32,714 bases of DNA, taken from Myxococcales bacterium. GTDB lineage: Bacteria > Myxococcota_A > Polyangia > Fen-1088. The DNA lies in the NCBI GenBank assembly GCA_003136095.1, contig PNBO01000088.1:16909-49622 (forward strand), written 5' to 3'. Below the pieces are notes generated by a model. That model did no database searches and had not been told where the DNA came from. It was given only the letters and a program-made list of their open reading frames with translations. The position numbers and the translations under genes were made by a program. Positions within the stretch are counted from its first letter, which is position 1. Every line of letters begins with the position of its first letter. This document shows, piece after piece, positions 1 to 7,601 of this stretch.

Positions 1-435
1 GACTACGACGAGGCGCTCAAGGACACGCACGTGCGCTTGCAGGCGCTCTCCGACGCGCTCAAGGAGATCATGGGGCGCGGGCAGCGGGCCGTGGGCCGCT
101 CGGCCGGCAACCTGGCCGCCGCGCACATGCCCGAGATGTACGAGACCACGGAGCTCGCCCAGCTTCTCGCGGGCATGCGCCGGCGTTTCGCGCACGCCTT
201 CGAGTTCGACGCCCAGCTCGACAAGGACACGCAGTCCGCGACCCTGACCTTTCCCGCGTGCGCCATGCACAAGGTGGTCGCGGCGCAGGGCGAGCCCGCG
301 GGCAGCGCCAACCTATGCGAGCTGTTCCACGAATACTTCGCCGGCCTCATGAGCGCGTTCTCCGGTAAGAGCTACACGGCGGCCACCATCGGCACCGTCG
401 GCCAGTGCACCGTCAAGTTCCAGATCCGCAGTTAA
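1..435 (+). CDS. V4R / ATC-hydrolase-like protein, C-terminal part (5' end outside window)
   Basis: The frame is open from the first base, so this is the 3' part of a longer gene; the GTG at 31 is only an internal candidate start. About 145 residues are visible. The first half looks helical and charged. The second half has a Cys at FPACAMHK, a stretch LCELFHEYFAGLMSAFSGK and a final Cys in GQCTVKFQI. This spacing (Cys, LC.LFHEYF, G..C..K/F) resembles the small-molecule-binding fold shared by V4R and L-2-amino-thiazoline-4-carboxylate-hydrolase-like proteins; the assignment is by eye and tentative. It sits 23 bp upstream of a roadblock/LC7 gene on the same strand, so the two are probably co-transcribed and may act in one sensory or regulatory module. 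The function is unproven. Confidence 0.55.
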   Translation, partial: DYDEALKDTHVRLQALSDALKEIMGRGQRAVGRSAGNLAAAHMPEMYETTELAQLLAGMRRRFAHAFEFDAQLDKDTQSATLTFPACAMHKVVAAQGEPAGSANLCELFHEYFAGLMSAFSGKSYTAATIGTVGQCTVKFQIRS

Positions 436-458
436 CCCACACCCAGGAGGAATGGACC

Positions 459-839
459 ATGGCTTCTCGAACGGAAAAAATGCAGGACATCTTGCGCGGC
501 CTCAGAGGGGCCTCGCCGGACATCATCGGCGCCGCAGTGGTCAGCATCGACGGCTTCATCGTCGCGTCGGTCTTGCCGAGCGAGGTGGACGAGGAGCTGG
601 TGTCCGGCATGGCGGCGGCCATGCTCGGCGTCGGCGAGCGCATCTCGTCCGAGCTGATGGCCTCGACCATGGAGCAGGTCTACGTGCGCAGTGAGAAGGG
701 CTACGTGGTGCTCAACGCGGTCGGCGCCGACTCGGTGCTGGTGGTCCTGACTACCAAGGACGCCAAGCTCGGCCTGGTCTTCATCGAGGTCAAGCGCCGC
801 TGCCAGGAGCTGGGCAAGGCCATCGCCGCCTCGGCCTAG
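459..839 (+). CDS. Roadblock/LC7 domain protein (MglB-like)
   Basis: 126-residue single-domain protein with the roadblock/LC7 pattern: an N-terminal helix (MQDILRGLRGASPDIIGAAV), the strand VVSIDGFIVASVLP, a helix around VSGMAAAMLGVGERI, the strand YVVLNAVGADSVLVVLTT and a closing helix ending GKAIAASA. Family members such as MglB form dimers that regulate small Ras-like GTPases in polarity and motility; no GTPase is visible in this window. The ATG at 459 is chosen over upstream in-frame codons because AGGAGG lies at 445-450 at normal spacing. The next gene (OmpA type) begins 8 bp after the stop behind its own GGGAGG, so this is an operon. A second roadblock-like domain is encoded two genes downstream, which suggests possible pairing. 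The call is firm at domain level only. Confidence 0.85.
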   Translation: MASRTEKMQDILRGLRGASPDIIGAAVVSIDGFIVASVLPSEVDEELVSGMAAAMLGVGERISSELMASTMEQVYVRSEKGYVVLNAVGADSVLVVLTTKDAKLGLVFIEVKRRCQELGKAIAASA

Positions 840-847
840 GGAGGATC

Positions 848-1540
848 ATGACCCGGCCGGGGTCCGGGCACCCGCCCGGCGGTGCGACATCCCATCATCC
901 TTCGTCGGCGCGTTTCGTGCTGGCGGCGGGGTTGCTCGCCCTGGGCATCGGCGATGTGGCGGTCATCGACCTCGTCCTGCTGCCTCGCACCTTCGGCAGT
1001 CCCTCGTCAACGCGTCCGACTGTGATTCTGCGCCCCCAAATTCCCCCTCTCCCCGCTCCGCAGGGAGAGGACGCCGAGCGCAGCGAGGCGGGTGAGGGGC
1101 CGCCCATCGCTGCCGCGCCTCCCGCCCCCGCCCCTCTCCCCGCAACGCGGGGAGAGGGTGCCGAGCGCAGCGAGGCGGGTGAGGGGCCGGGTGAGGGGCC
1201 GCCGGCGGCCGAGCAATTCCCCGATCTGCTCTTTGCTCGCAACACGACGTGGCTCTCGCCGGAATCGCGGGAAACGCTCGACCGAGTGGCGGACGCGCTC
1301 AAGGAAGATCCCGCCCGGGGGGTGGCGCTCCATGGGCACACCGACAACGTAGGTCCGCCTGACCTCAACCGTTCGCTGTCGCGGGCGCGCGCACGGCGCG
1401 CTAGCCTCTACTTGCGGGCCCACGGCGTGGAACCGGCCCGCATCGACATCCAGGGCTTCGGCTCCGATCGTCCCGTCGAGGGCGAGCCGACGCCCGCGGC
1501 CCGGGCGCGCAACCGGCGGGTCGAGATCGCAGTCCACTGA
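848..1540 (+). CDS. OmpA-family membrane-anchored protein with a repeat-derived linker
   Basis: 230-residue protein. Residues 22-46 form a hydrophobic segment (uncleaved anchor or signal). Residues about 60-122 are a Pro/Glu/Gly-rich linker, and 127-230 are an OmpA C-terminal domain. Typical peptidoglycan-binding features are visible: GHTDNVG at 163-169, the helix SRARARRASLYLRAHGV, IQGFGSDRP and NRRVEI near the end. The domain normally binds diaminopimelate in peptidoglycan, so the protein probably ties the membrane to the wall. The linker is encoded by two copies of a palindromic interspersed repeat, giving the peptide ERSEAGEG twice. The start ATG follows GGGAGG. The gene lies between a roadblock gene (8 bp) and a coiled-coil gene (10 bp) in one apparent operon. 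Confidence 0.85.
   Translation: MTRPGSGHPPGGATSHHPSSARFVLAAGLLALGIGDVAVIDLVLLPRTFGSPSSTRPTVILRPQIPPLPAPQGEDAERSEAGEGPPIAAAPPAPAPLPATRGEGAERSEAGEGPGEGPPAAEQFPDLLFARNTTWLSPESRETLDRVADALKEDPARGVALHGHTDNVGPPDLNRSLSRARARRASLYLRAHGVEPARIDIQGFGSDRPVEGEPTPAARARNRRVEIAVH
1043..1100 (+). repeat. REP-like palindromic repeat inside the OmpA gene, copy 1
   Basis: The unit is CCCCCTCTCCCC, a short spacer, GGGAGAGG, then GCCGAGCGCAGCGAGGCGGG and TGAGGGG. The C-rich and G-rich arms can form a hairpin. The unit stays in frame with the OmpA gene and encodes part of its Pro/Glu/Gly linker, including AERSEAGEG. A second copy begins 30 bp downstream. Confidence 0.85.
1131..1200 (+). repeat. REP-like palindromic repeat inside the OmpA gene, copy 2
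   Basis: Second copy of the same unit, with a more perfect stem (CCCCTCTCCCCGC and GCGGGGAGAGGG) followed by the same GCCGAGCGCAGCGAGGCGGG tail. The tail piece GGGTGAGGGGCC is itself duplicated at 1177-1200. The copy is in frame and again encodes ERSEAGEG. Confidence 0.85.
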
Positions 1541-1550
1541 GAACCAGCCC

Positions 1551-3377
1551 ATGCCACTTCCTACCCTGCTTATCATCGCCAGCCTGGTTGCCGCCGTAAT
1601 GTTCTTCCTGGCCGGCCTCCTGCTCGCTCCTCGCCGCGCGGGCGAGGCGGCTTCGCGCGGGGAAAGCCCCAAGCCCGCGGCTTCGGGGGACATGGCCGAG
1701 GACTTGCGCCGCGAACGCGCGGCTAGCGAGGCGGCACTGACCGAAGCCCAGGTCCGATGCCTCGCCGTCGAGAAGGAGCGCGACGCTGCGCAACAGCAGG
1801 TTGAGCGTCTGCTTGCCAAGGACAAGACCCTGGCCGAGCGGCTACGCGCGGCCGAGGCGGAGAATCGCGCGGCTTTCGAGCGCGAGGAGAAGGTGGCCGA
1901 GGCGTGGGCGGGGCAACTCGACGCGGCCAAGGCGGAGCAGAAGCGCGAGGACCAGGGCCTTCACCGCGATGTGGGGGAATTGCGCGCGCAGGTCGCGCGG
2001 GAGAAGGCGGAGCGGGAGGAACTTGCGAAACTGGCGGAAGCGGCCGCCGCCCGCGAGCGGAGCGCGCTCGAGCGCGCGGCCGAGGCCGAGGCGGTCCAGC
2101 GCGCGCAAGTGGCCACGGCCGAAGCCGCGGTACGGGCGAAGGTGGCCGAAACCGAGGCCGCGATGCAGGCGAAGTTGGTTGCGGCCGAAGCCGCGGTGCA
2201 GGCGAAGGTGGCCGAAACCGAGGCCGCGATGCAGGCGAAGTTGGCCGCGGCCGAGGCCGCCCGGCAAACCCAGGCCGCTGCGGCGAAGGAGGTCCTGCGT
2301 GCCCGATTGACCCAGGTGGAGGCGGAGCGCGCGGCGCTGGGGGAACAGCTCACGCGCGGCCAGACCGAGCGTGCCGCCGCGGAGGAGTCCAGACAGGAGT
2401 TCGAGCTGCGCATGCGCGCCGCCGAGGAGGTCGTCGAGGTGCTGCGGGTGACGTCCGCCTCGGCCCAGGAGGCCTTGCGCGCCGCCGAGGGGCGGGCCAA
2501 GGACCGGGAGCAGCTGGCTCGGGAGAATGCCGAGCTACGTGCGCAGCGGGCCCAGGCCGAGCAGGAGACAAAAGAGCGGGCGGGCCGGGACGACGAGGCC
2601 AAGGACGCGAAGGTCGAGTTGGCCGCGGCGCAGGCCAAGCTGGCCGAGCTCGAGCGCGTCCTCGAGGAAAACCGGCGGTTGCGCGACGAGGTCGCCGAGC
2701 TGCGCACGCACCAGGAGGCGAGCGGCGAGCTCGAGCGGCTCACGGCGGCGCACAAGCAGGTCCGCCTCGACGCCGAGCTCATGGCCAGGCGCCTGCAAGA
2801 GTTGCTGCACGATCAGGCCGAGCTGGTTCCCCTGCGCGCGCAGGCGGCGGAGGCGGTTTCGCTCGCCGAGGAGGTCGAATATCTGCGCCGGCGCGAGAAG
2901 GATCTCGAGGCACAGCTCTACGCCAGCGGCTCCTACTCGAGCCGCGAGATGCCCGCGCTCAGCGGCGAGCTTTCGGCCGCCGCTCCGGTCACGGACCTGG
3001 AAACCAACCTGAGCGCCCTCGTTGGTGACGGTGGTCCGCGCACGGCCGTGCTCGCCGATGCCCAGGGCTTTCTCATCGCCAGCGCTGGCGAGTCCGTGGC
3101 CGAAGAGGGCTTGGCGGCCTTCGCGGCCGTGGCGGGGGAGATGGTGGCCCGCGCACGCATGCTGCTGCCGCTGGCGGACGTGGATTCGGTGCGCGTCACC
3201 GATGCCAACCGCATGGTGCTCACCTGCCATCTCTTCGCCAGCGCGGGCGAGGGGCTGGGCATCGCGACCCTGGGGCCGGGCGAGCCCAGGGCGGAGAGCA
3301 CGGCGCGGGCCATCGTGGGACTCGCCGCCATCGTGTCGGGCGCCGATGCAACCGGCGACAAGAAGCCGGCCACCTGA
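1551..3377 (+). CDS. Membrane-anchored coiled-coil protein with C-terminal roadblock-like domain
   Basis: 608 residues. Residues about 5-27 form one membrane segment (LLIIASLVAAVMFFLAGLLL). Residues about 45-470 are a long Ala/Glu/Arg-rich coiled coil. After a short linker, about 490-600 form an alpha/beta domain (VLADAQGFLIASAG, a helix FAAVAGEMVARARML, VDSVRVTDANRMVLTCHLF) that resembles a roadblock/LC7 module. Residues 190-233 consist of two exact-length 22-residue repeats. The architecture suggests a membrane-attached rod presenting a dimerisation domain, perhaps pairing with the roadblock protein encoded at 459-839; this is inference. The start ATG lies 10 bp after the OmpA stop. The gene ends 6 bp from the convergent hydrogenase-protease gene. 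Confidence 0.8.
   Translation: MPLPTLLIIASLVAAVMFFLAGLLLAPRRAGEAASRGESPKPAASGDMAEDLRRERAASEAALTEAQVRCLAVEKERDAAQQQVERLLAKDKTLAERLRAAEAENRAAFEREEKVAEAWAGQLDAAKAEQKREDQGLHRDVGELRAQVAREKAEREELAKLAEAAAARERSALERAAEAEAVQRAQVATAEAAVRAKVAETEAAMQAKLVAAEAAVQAKVAETEAAMQAKLAAAEAARQTQAAAAKEVLRARLTQVEAERAALGEQLTRGQTERAAAEESRQEFELRMRAAEEVVEVLRVTSASAQEALRAAEGRAKDREQLARENAELRAQRAQAEQETKERAGRDDEAKDAKVELAAAQAKLAELERVLEENRRLRDEVAELRTHQEASGELERLTAAHKQVRLDAELMARRLQELLHDQAELVPLRAQAAEAVSLAEEVEYLRRREKDLEAQLYASGSYSSREMPALSGELSAAAPVTDLETNLSALVGDGGPRTAVLADAQGFLIASAGESVAEEGLAAFAAVAGEMVARARMLLPLADVDSVRVTDANRMVLTCHLFASAGEGLGIATLGPGEPRAESTARAIVGLAAIVSGADATGDKKPAT
2118..2249 (+). repeat. Two tandem 66-bp in-frame repeats in the coiled coil
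   Basis: Copies at 2118-2183 and 2184-2249, nearly identical at DNA level, each encoding 22 residues on the pattern AEAAVQAKVAETEAAMQAKL. A third, degenerate start (GCCGAGGCCGCC) follows at 2250. The close DNA identity suggests a recent expansion of the coil. Confidence 0.9.
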
Positions 3378-3383
3378 TTCTCT

Positions 3384-3908
3384 TCACGCGATGCGGGCGA
3401 GCGCGCGGGCTCGCGCACAGGCCTGTCGGCCGGCGGCGCGGAGACCGTCGTCGGCGCCGACGATGCGCAGAACCGCATCCACCGCCTCGGGGATGGCGGC
3501 CTCGACCGCGGCAGTCATCTCCGTTCCGTAGTCCGCGAAAGCAACCCCCTCCACTCCGACGAAGTGCAGGGTGGCCGGCGGCCGGTCCGGGGCGAGACGG
3601 CGGGCCAGTTCCATCAACTCGGCGATGCCGATGGTGTGCGAGATGGATGTCCCGGCGCCGTAGTGTTCGATGGCCCGGCCGGCCAGGGTCACGCAGGTTC
3701 CCGGCGGCTGGCCGGTACTCATCGCGTCCACCAGGATCACGCAATCGGCCCCCGCCACGACGTCGAGGAGAGCAAAGCCGAGATGGGGAGCGAGCTCGAC
3801 GCACACCTCCGCGGGTAGGGGCAGCTCCCCGAGGATGCGCCCGATGCGAATGCCCACGCCGTCGTCGCGCACCAGCTCGTTGCCCAGGCACAGGATGCGC
3901 GTCGCCAT
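3384..3908 (-). CDS. NiFe-hydrogenase maturation endopeptidase (HybD/HyaD/HoxW family)
   Basis: 174 residues, the usual family length. The N-terminus ILCLGNELVRDDGVGIR is the family signature (GN.L..D(D/E)G.G). Candidate nickel-contacting residues are D16, D61 (in ILVDAMSTG) and H91 (in SISHTIGI), at spacings matching the Glu/Asp/His ligands known in E. coli HybD. The enzyme removes a C-terminal peptide from the hydrogenase large subunit after Ni-Fe insertion, in the cytoplasm. No hydrogenase subunit or Hyp gene is present in the window, so its substrate must be encoded elsewhere. It is convergent with the coiled-coil gene (6-bp gap) and lies 95 bp downstream of the glycosyltransferase gene on the same strand. 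The Ala/Arg-rich C-terminal tail is less conserved. Confidence 0.88.
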   Translation of the reverse strand: MATRILCLGNELVRDDGVGIRIGRILGELPLPAEVCVELAPHLGFALLDVVAGADCVILVDAMSTGQPPGTCVTLAGRAIEHYGAGTSISHTIGIAELMELARRLAPDRPPATLHFVGVEGVAFADYGTEMTAAVEAAIPEAVDAVLRIVGADDGLRAAGRQACARARALARIA

Positions 3909-3925
3909 AGCCGCCAGACCTTAAT

Positions 3926-3946
3926 GGGAACCCTGGGAGGGTTCCC
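3926..3946. terminator. Intergenic hairpin 1 (8-bp stem)
   Basis: GGGAACCC, loop TGGGA, GGGTTCCC: a perfect 8-bp stem between the stop of the glycosyltransferase gene and the start of the hydrogenase-protease gene. It could end the upstream minus-strand transcript, but there is no clear T-tract. It may instead be an interspersed palindrome. Confidence 0.45.
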
Positions 3947-3968
3947 AAACCCTCCCGCGACGCTGCGC

Positions 3969-3985
3969 TGCCGGCAAAGCCGGCA
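3969..3985. repeat. Intergenic hairpin 2 (7-bp stem)
   Basis: TGCCGGC, loop AAA, GCCGGCA: a perfect 7-bp stem 22 bp from the preceding hairpin. The pair of hairpins fills most of the 95-bp gap. Termination or mRNA stabilisation is possible; the sequence does not decide. Confidence 0.45.
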
Positions 3986-4003
3986 GGCTGCGCACGCGTC
4001 CAG

Positions 4004-5329
4004 CTACGGCCGCCAGTTGTGAAACCACAGGCGAAGGTTGGCGGTCGAGGAGGTGATGGCGAACTCGCCCCACACCGGCGCGAAGAAGATCGACATGGCG
4101 AGGGCCAGACCGATGTAGCCGGCGATCCACTTGCCGTGCTTGCGTTCGAGGTGCGCGGCGAGCCCGGCCAGCATGACGAGCAGGAAGGCGTAGCAGGGCA
4201 GGTAGTAGTGGCTGAAGGTGTAGTTGCCACGCGTGCCGCGGGTGGCGAGCCACGGGGCCATGAACGAGAACCAGCCGACCAGCATCACCAGCACCCCGCG
4301 TGTGGTCGACGAACCCAGCAGTGTCAGCCAGTAGCGACGGAAGCGCGCCCGCACGGCGACCACGGCCGTGGTGATGGGAAATGCCACCACGAGGAGGGTC
4401 GAGGTCGCCCACAGCACGAGATTGCCAACGCTCGACGAGTAGCGTGAGCGTAGCCCCGAGGTCGACGCCTTGATGACGATGGGGTGCATGAGGATCGGCC
4501 AGCCGTACCACGGCGAGGTCAGCTCGTTCTTGTAGTGGCCGAGATCCAGGTGGTGCTTGTAGAGGTCGATGATCACCTTCCACGTCGCCGTTGGGCTACT
4601 CGGCTTGCCCGTGAGGCGCAGGGCGCCCATCCAGACCAGGGTGTGCACGATGGGAATGATGCCGAGCCACAGAATGGAGAAGATGGACACCCGGCGCAGC
4701 ATGAGGAGGGCGACCGCCGCGGGAATGGCGGTCATGGCCCCGCTCCATTTGATCGAGGTCGAAAGCCCGATGAGCACCCCGGCGGCAATCACGCCCTTCC
4801 AGGTCCGCGCGGCGGCCGCGGCCACCATGCCCCACAACATGAAGGAAATCATCGTCCCGTCGAGCAGTCCCGAACGGGAGTAGGAGATGAAGAAACCGTC
4901 GGCCGCGACGAAGGCCGCCGCCATCCAGCCCGCGCGCTTGTTGCCGAAGATCAGGCGGCCGAGCCAATAGGCCAACAGCACGGTCTGCAATCCGAAGAGC
5001 AACGGCCCGAAACGCCAGCCCAGCGAGTTGTAGCCGAAGATCAACATGCCCACCGAGATGAGCAACTTGCCGAAGGGTGGGTGATCGTTGCTATCCGCGA
5101 TCCCGAGCGCGTAGTTGTGGGCGTTCTTGACGAAGGGCTCTTCGTCGAAGGTGAACCAGTTCGGCCACGGCACACCCTGGATGCGAATCAGGACCCCGCC
5201 CACGATCATGATGGACAGACAGACCGTGACGAAGCGTTCGGAGACCGGCATGGCCGCCCATGTCTGCCGCGCCTGCGCGAGCTTGCCGCGCAGGGCTTCC
5301 GTGAGGCCGTGAAGGGTCGGCAGCTTCAT
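4004..5329 (-). CDS. PMT-family (GT39-like) membrane glycosyltransferase
   Basis: 441 residues with many hydrophobic helices. Near the N-terminus, after the first membrane segment, come FTFDEEPFVKNAHNY (D62, E63) and DSNDHPPFGKLL (81-88). This combination of an acidic DE pair and a D.HPP.GK loop is typical of protein O-mannosyltransferases and related GT-C enzymes, which move sugar from a polyprenyl-phosphate donor on the outer face of the inner membrane. SRSGLLDG and HYYLPCYAFLL further on also fit. The ATG at 5329 overlaps the upstream stop as ATGA, so an earlier in-frame start at 5452 is unlikely. Translation is therefore probably coupled to the upstream single-pass protein, a candidate partner. 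Acceptor and sugar are unknown. Confidence 0.82.
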   Translation of the reverse strand: MKLPTLHGLTEALRGKLAQARQTWAAMPVSERFVTVCLSIMIVGGVLIRIQGVPWPNWFTFDEEPFVKNAHNYALGIADSNDHPPFGKLLISVGMLIFGYNSLGWRFGPLLFGLQTVLLAYWLGRLIFGNKRAGWMAAAFVAADGFFISYSRSGLLDGTMISFMLWGMVAAAAARTWKGVIAAGVLIGLSTSIKWSGAMTAIPAAVALLMLRRVSIFSILWLGIIPIVHTLVWMGALRLTGKPSSPTATWKVIIDLYKHHLDLGHYKNELTSPWYGWPILMHPIVIKASTSGLRSRYSSSVGNLVLWATSTLLVVAFPITTAVVAVRARFRRYWLTLLGSSTTRGVLVMLVGWFSFMAPWLATRGTRGNYTFSHYYLPCYAFLLVMLAGLAAHLERKHGKWIAGYIGLALAMSIFFAPVWGEFAITSSTANLRLWFHNWRP

Positions 5330-6012
5330 TGGGGAATGACGCAGTCGCTGAGGGTGCCGACCGCGACACTTTGGTCGACCGGGTTGAAACTGCCCGTGGG
5401 CGACCAACGCAGGGCCACCGCCTTGAGCACCCCCACGACGTAGTAGTTGCACACGACGGTGAACCGGTCGGCGGGAAGCGGCTCCTTGAGCACGGGCGCT
5501 TGCCAGAGGCCCGCGGCCAGGAAGAGCTCGTTCTTGACCGTGTTGAACGGCTGGAGAATGTGCGGATCCTCATCGGGTTTGGGGCCGAAGGGCTTGCCGT
5601 CCCGGGTGTAGCCGCAGCGGATCTCGCCGTAAACCCGGTCCGATGCGCACGCGAGGTTCTTCTTGTCGTCGCGAATCAGCGTGATTTCCAGCATCTTCGT
5701 GCTGCCCAGGTGCCAACCCTCGGTCTGCTGGGAATACTTCTCCTTGTAGCCACTCCAGGCCAGGATCAGCCAGAGCGCGACGCCGATGCACAGCAGCCCA
5801 AACACCGTGTAGAGGAGCACGTTGTGGGGCAGAGGTTCCCGCTCATCCGGGGGCGCGGCCGGGGCGGCGTCTATTTCGGCGACCGGCGCCGCGCTGCTCT
5901 CTGCGACAGCCGGGATGGCCGCACCTGCTTCCGCCGGAGCGGAAGGCTGGTCGGGCGCGGCAGGCGAAGCCGTGTTCGCCGGTGTCGCTGCGTCGTCGGG
6001 CGAAGGACTCAT
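5326..6012 (-). CDS. Single-pass membrane protein coupled to the PMT gene
   Basis: 228 residues. The first 60 are Ala/Pro/Ser/Asp-rich and disordered-looking. Residues about 65-86 form one membrane helix (LLYTVFGLLCIGVALWLILAW). The remaining 140 residues probably lie in the periplasm and contain four cysteines (LACASD, EIRCGYT, VVCNYYV, SDCVIPQ), which could make two disulfides. I do not recognise a family. The stop overlaps the glycosyltransferase start in an ATGA, so the pair forms a two-gene operon. It may be a subunit or substrate presenter for that enzyme, which is inference from coupling only. The Pro/Ala/Ser-rich segment would be a plausible O-glycosylation target if it were outside, but orientation is not proven. 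Confidence 0.75.
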   Translation of the reverse strand: MSPSPDDAATPANTASPAAPDQPSAPAEAGAAIPAVAESSAAPVAEIDAAPAAPPDEREPLPHNVLLYTVFGLLCIGVALWLILAWSGYKEKYSQQTEGWHLGSTKMLEITLIRDDKKNLACASDRVYGEIRCGYTRDGKPFGPKPDEDPHILQPFNTVKNELFLAAGLWQAPVLKEPLPADRFTVVCNYYVVGVLKAVALRWSPTGSFNPVDQSVAVGTLSDCVIPQ

Positions 6013-6209
6013 AGCAACCGACTATTCGATCTCGCGGCTTCCGTCAATCGCTACCTGCGTCTGCGCGCCAGCGACGGCCGTGCCATCTCGGCCAGGCGTG
6101 ACAGCCATCACGTGGATTCTCTCAGGCTGAGGACACAGAAATCGGAGCAGGAAGGGTTCTCTGTCTGCGCTGCGTTCTCTCTGGTTCGTCTTCTTGCTAT
6201 CTTCGCGCG

Positions 6210-7061
6210 ATGCCCAATGCACCGAGACGCCAGTCGACGGCGGCGCTGCTCGTCGCGCTGGCCGGCGCCGCGTGCGCCGGCATCGGTGACTGCGGCTCGC
6301 GGCCACGGGCCCGCGACGAAATGATCCGGATCCCGGGCGGCTCGTTCGCCATGGGCAGCGAGGATCGCGACGCCAACGAGAACGAAAGGCCCGCGCACGT
6401 GGTCAAGGTGGCGACCTTCCGCCTCGACAAGACCGAGGTCACGGTCGCGGACTACGCCGCCTGCGTCGCCGCGGGCACGTGCGGCGAGCCCGAGGCCTAT
6501 CGCCAGGAGCGTGGCGACTTTCACTCCTTCTGCAACTGGCGCCATCCCGAAGGGCGGCAGGACCACCCCATCAACTGCGTGGATTTCGCGCAGGCCACCG
6601 CGTTCTGCGCCTGGGCCGGCAAGCGCCTACCCAGCGAGGAGGAGTGGGAGTACGCGGCGCGTGGCGGCGCGGAAGGCAGGAAATACCCCTGGGGCAACGC
6701 GGAGCCCGATCCTTCGCGGCTCAACGCCTGCGGCGGCGAGTGCCCGCCGAACCTCATCGCCCAACGCTTCTTCGGCGTCGCGCCGATGTACCCGGCCAAT
6801 GACGCCTGGCCGGAAACCGCGCCGGTCGGCAGCTTTCCCGCGGGTGCCTCCAAGCAAGGGGTGATGGACCTGGCCGGCAACGTCTGGGAGTGGACCGCGA
6901 CCCCCTACGGGACCTACGATGGCAGGAGCCACGAGGACAAGCGCGTCCTGCGCGGCGGTAGCTGGGGCGGCGGCGACCCGCGCACCGAGCGCGCTAGCAA
7001 CCGCTTCCGGCTGGAAGCCAATGCGCGCGGCCAGTTCCTCGGCTTCCGCTGCGCCAGATAG
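6210..7061 (+). CDS. Formylglycine-generating-enzyme-like (SUMF1/FGE-sulfatase domain) exported protein
   Basis: 283 residues. The N-terminus is a short signal (AALLVALAGAAC, a weak lipobox). From about residue 35 the FGE-sulfatase fold is clear: MIRIPGGSFAMGS, the helix TEVTVADYAACV, HPINCVDFAQATAFCAWAGK, RLPSEEEWEYAARGG, YPWGN, GVMDLAGNVWEWT, LRGGSWGGG and a final LGFRCAR. Most bacterial members of this type are not true sulfatase activators; many bind ligands or modify other targets. Two extra Cys-containing loops (GTCGEPE and ACGGECPP) could form disulfides. It is transcribed divergently from the membrane-protein/PMT pair across a gap of about 200 bp. The domain is firm; catalytic activity is uncertain. 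Confidence 0.85.
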   Translation: MPNAPRRQSTAALLVALAGAACAGIGDCGSRPRARDEMIRIPGGSFAMGSEDRDANENERPAHVVKVATFRLDKTEVTVADYAACVAAGTCGEPEAYRQERGDFHSFCNWRHPEGRQDHPINCVDFAQATAFCAWAGKRLPSEEEWEYAARGGAEGRKYPWGNAEPDPSRLNACGGECPPNLIAQRFFGVAPMYPANDAWPETAPVGSFPAGASKQGVMDLAGNVWEWTATPYGTYDGRSHEDKRVLRGGSWGGGDPRTERASNRFRLEANARGQFLGFRCAR

Positions 7062-7201
7062 CACGTTGCGAGTCGCACCCATCGCTGGCGTGAAGGGCTA
7101 GCGGCCGGTCAGGCGAGACCCACCGTCATGTGCATGGGGCCACGAATCGCGAACTGCTCGCGCGCGCTTGCACACCGGCACGGCCCCGATTAGACCTGTA
7201 T

Positions 7202-7594
7202 ATGCCTCGCCTCCTGCGCGTCGCCACGCCCCCGAAGAAGCCACTCCTGGTGTTCGACGGCGACTGCGGGTTCTGCCGGCACTGGATCCGCCGCTGGCGG
7301 CAAAGGACCGGCGAGGTGGTGGAATACCTGCCAGCCCAGGACGGGCGTATCCAGGCACAATGTCCCGAAATCCCGCGCGCGCAATTCGATGCCGCCGTGC
7401 AGCTCATCGAGACCGACGGCGAGGTTTTCTCGGGTGCCGAGGCGGTCTTTCGCACGCTGACCTACGGCCAAGCGCGGCCCTGGCCGCTGCGCGCCTACCA
7501 ATTCTCGCCCGTTTTCGCCAAGAGCAGCGAGTGGGCCTACCGCATGGTGGCGAACCATCGCGTCTTCTTCTCCCGGCTGACGCGCTGGCTGTAG
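7202..7594 (+). CDS. DCC-family thiol-disulfide oxidoreductase (DUF393)
   Basis: 130 residues. The family signature VFDGDCGFC is at residues 17-25, giving a thioredoxin-like C..C pair, followed by WIRRWRQRTG and, later, FSGAEAVFRTL. These small proteins are predicted thiol-disulfide oxidoreductases; substrates are generally unknown. The ATG at 7202 is preferred over an upstream in-frame start at 7130 because the family begins a few residues before the DCC motif. No strong Shine-Dalgarno sequence is seen. The NmrA-like gene begins 7 bp after the stop, so the two are likely co-transcribed. Confidence 0.85.
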   Translation: MPRLLRVATPPKKPLLVFDGDCGFCRHWIRRWRQRTGEVVEYLPAQDGRIQAQCPEIPRAQFDAAVQLIETDGEVFSGAEAVFRTLTYGQARPWPLRAYQFSPVFAKSSEWAYRMVANHRVFFSRLTRWL

Positions 7595-7601
7595 GGCAGG
7601 C

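Noticed and set aside
1904-3028. Plus-strand frame of 374 residues rich in Gly/Arg
   Set aside because: Out-of-frame reading of the repetitive coiled-coil gene.
3220-4230. Minus-strand frame of 336 residues
   Set aside because: Arg/Pro-rich shadow of the hydrogenase protease and of its neighbours' ends; no domain pattern.
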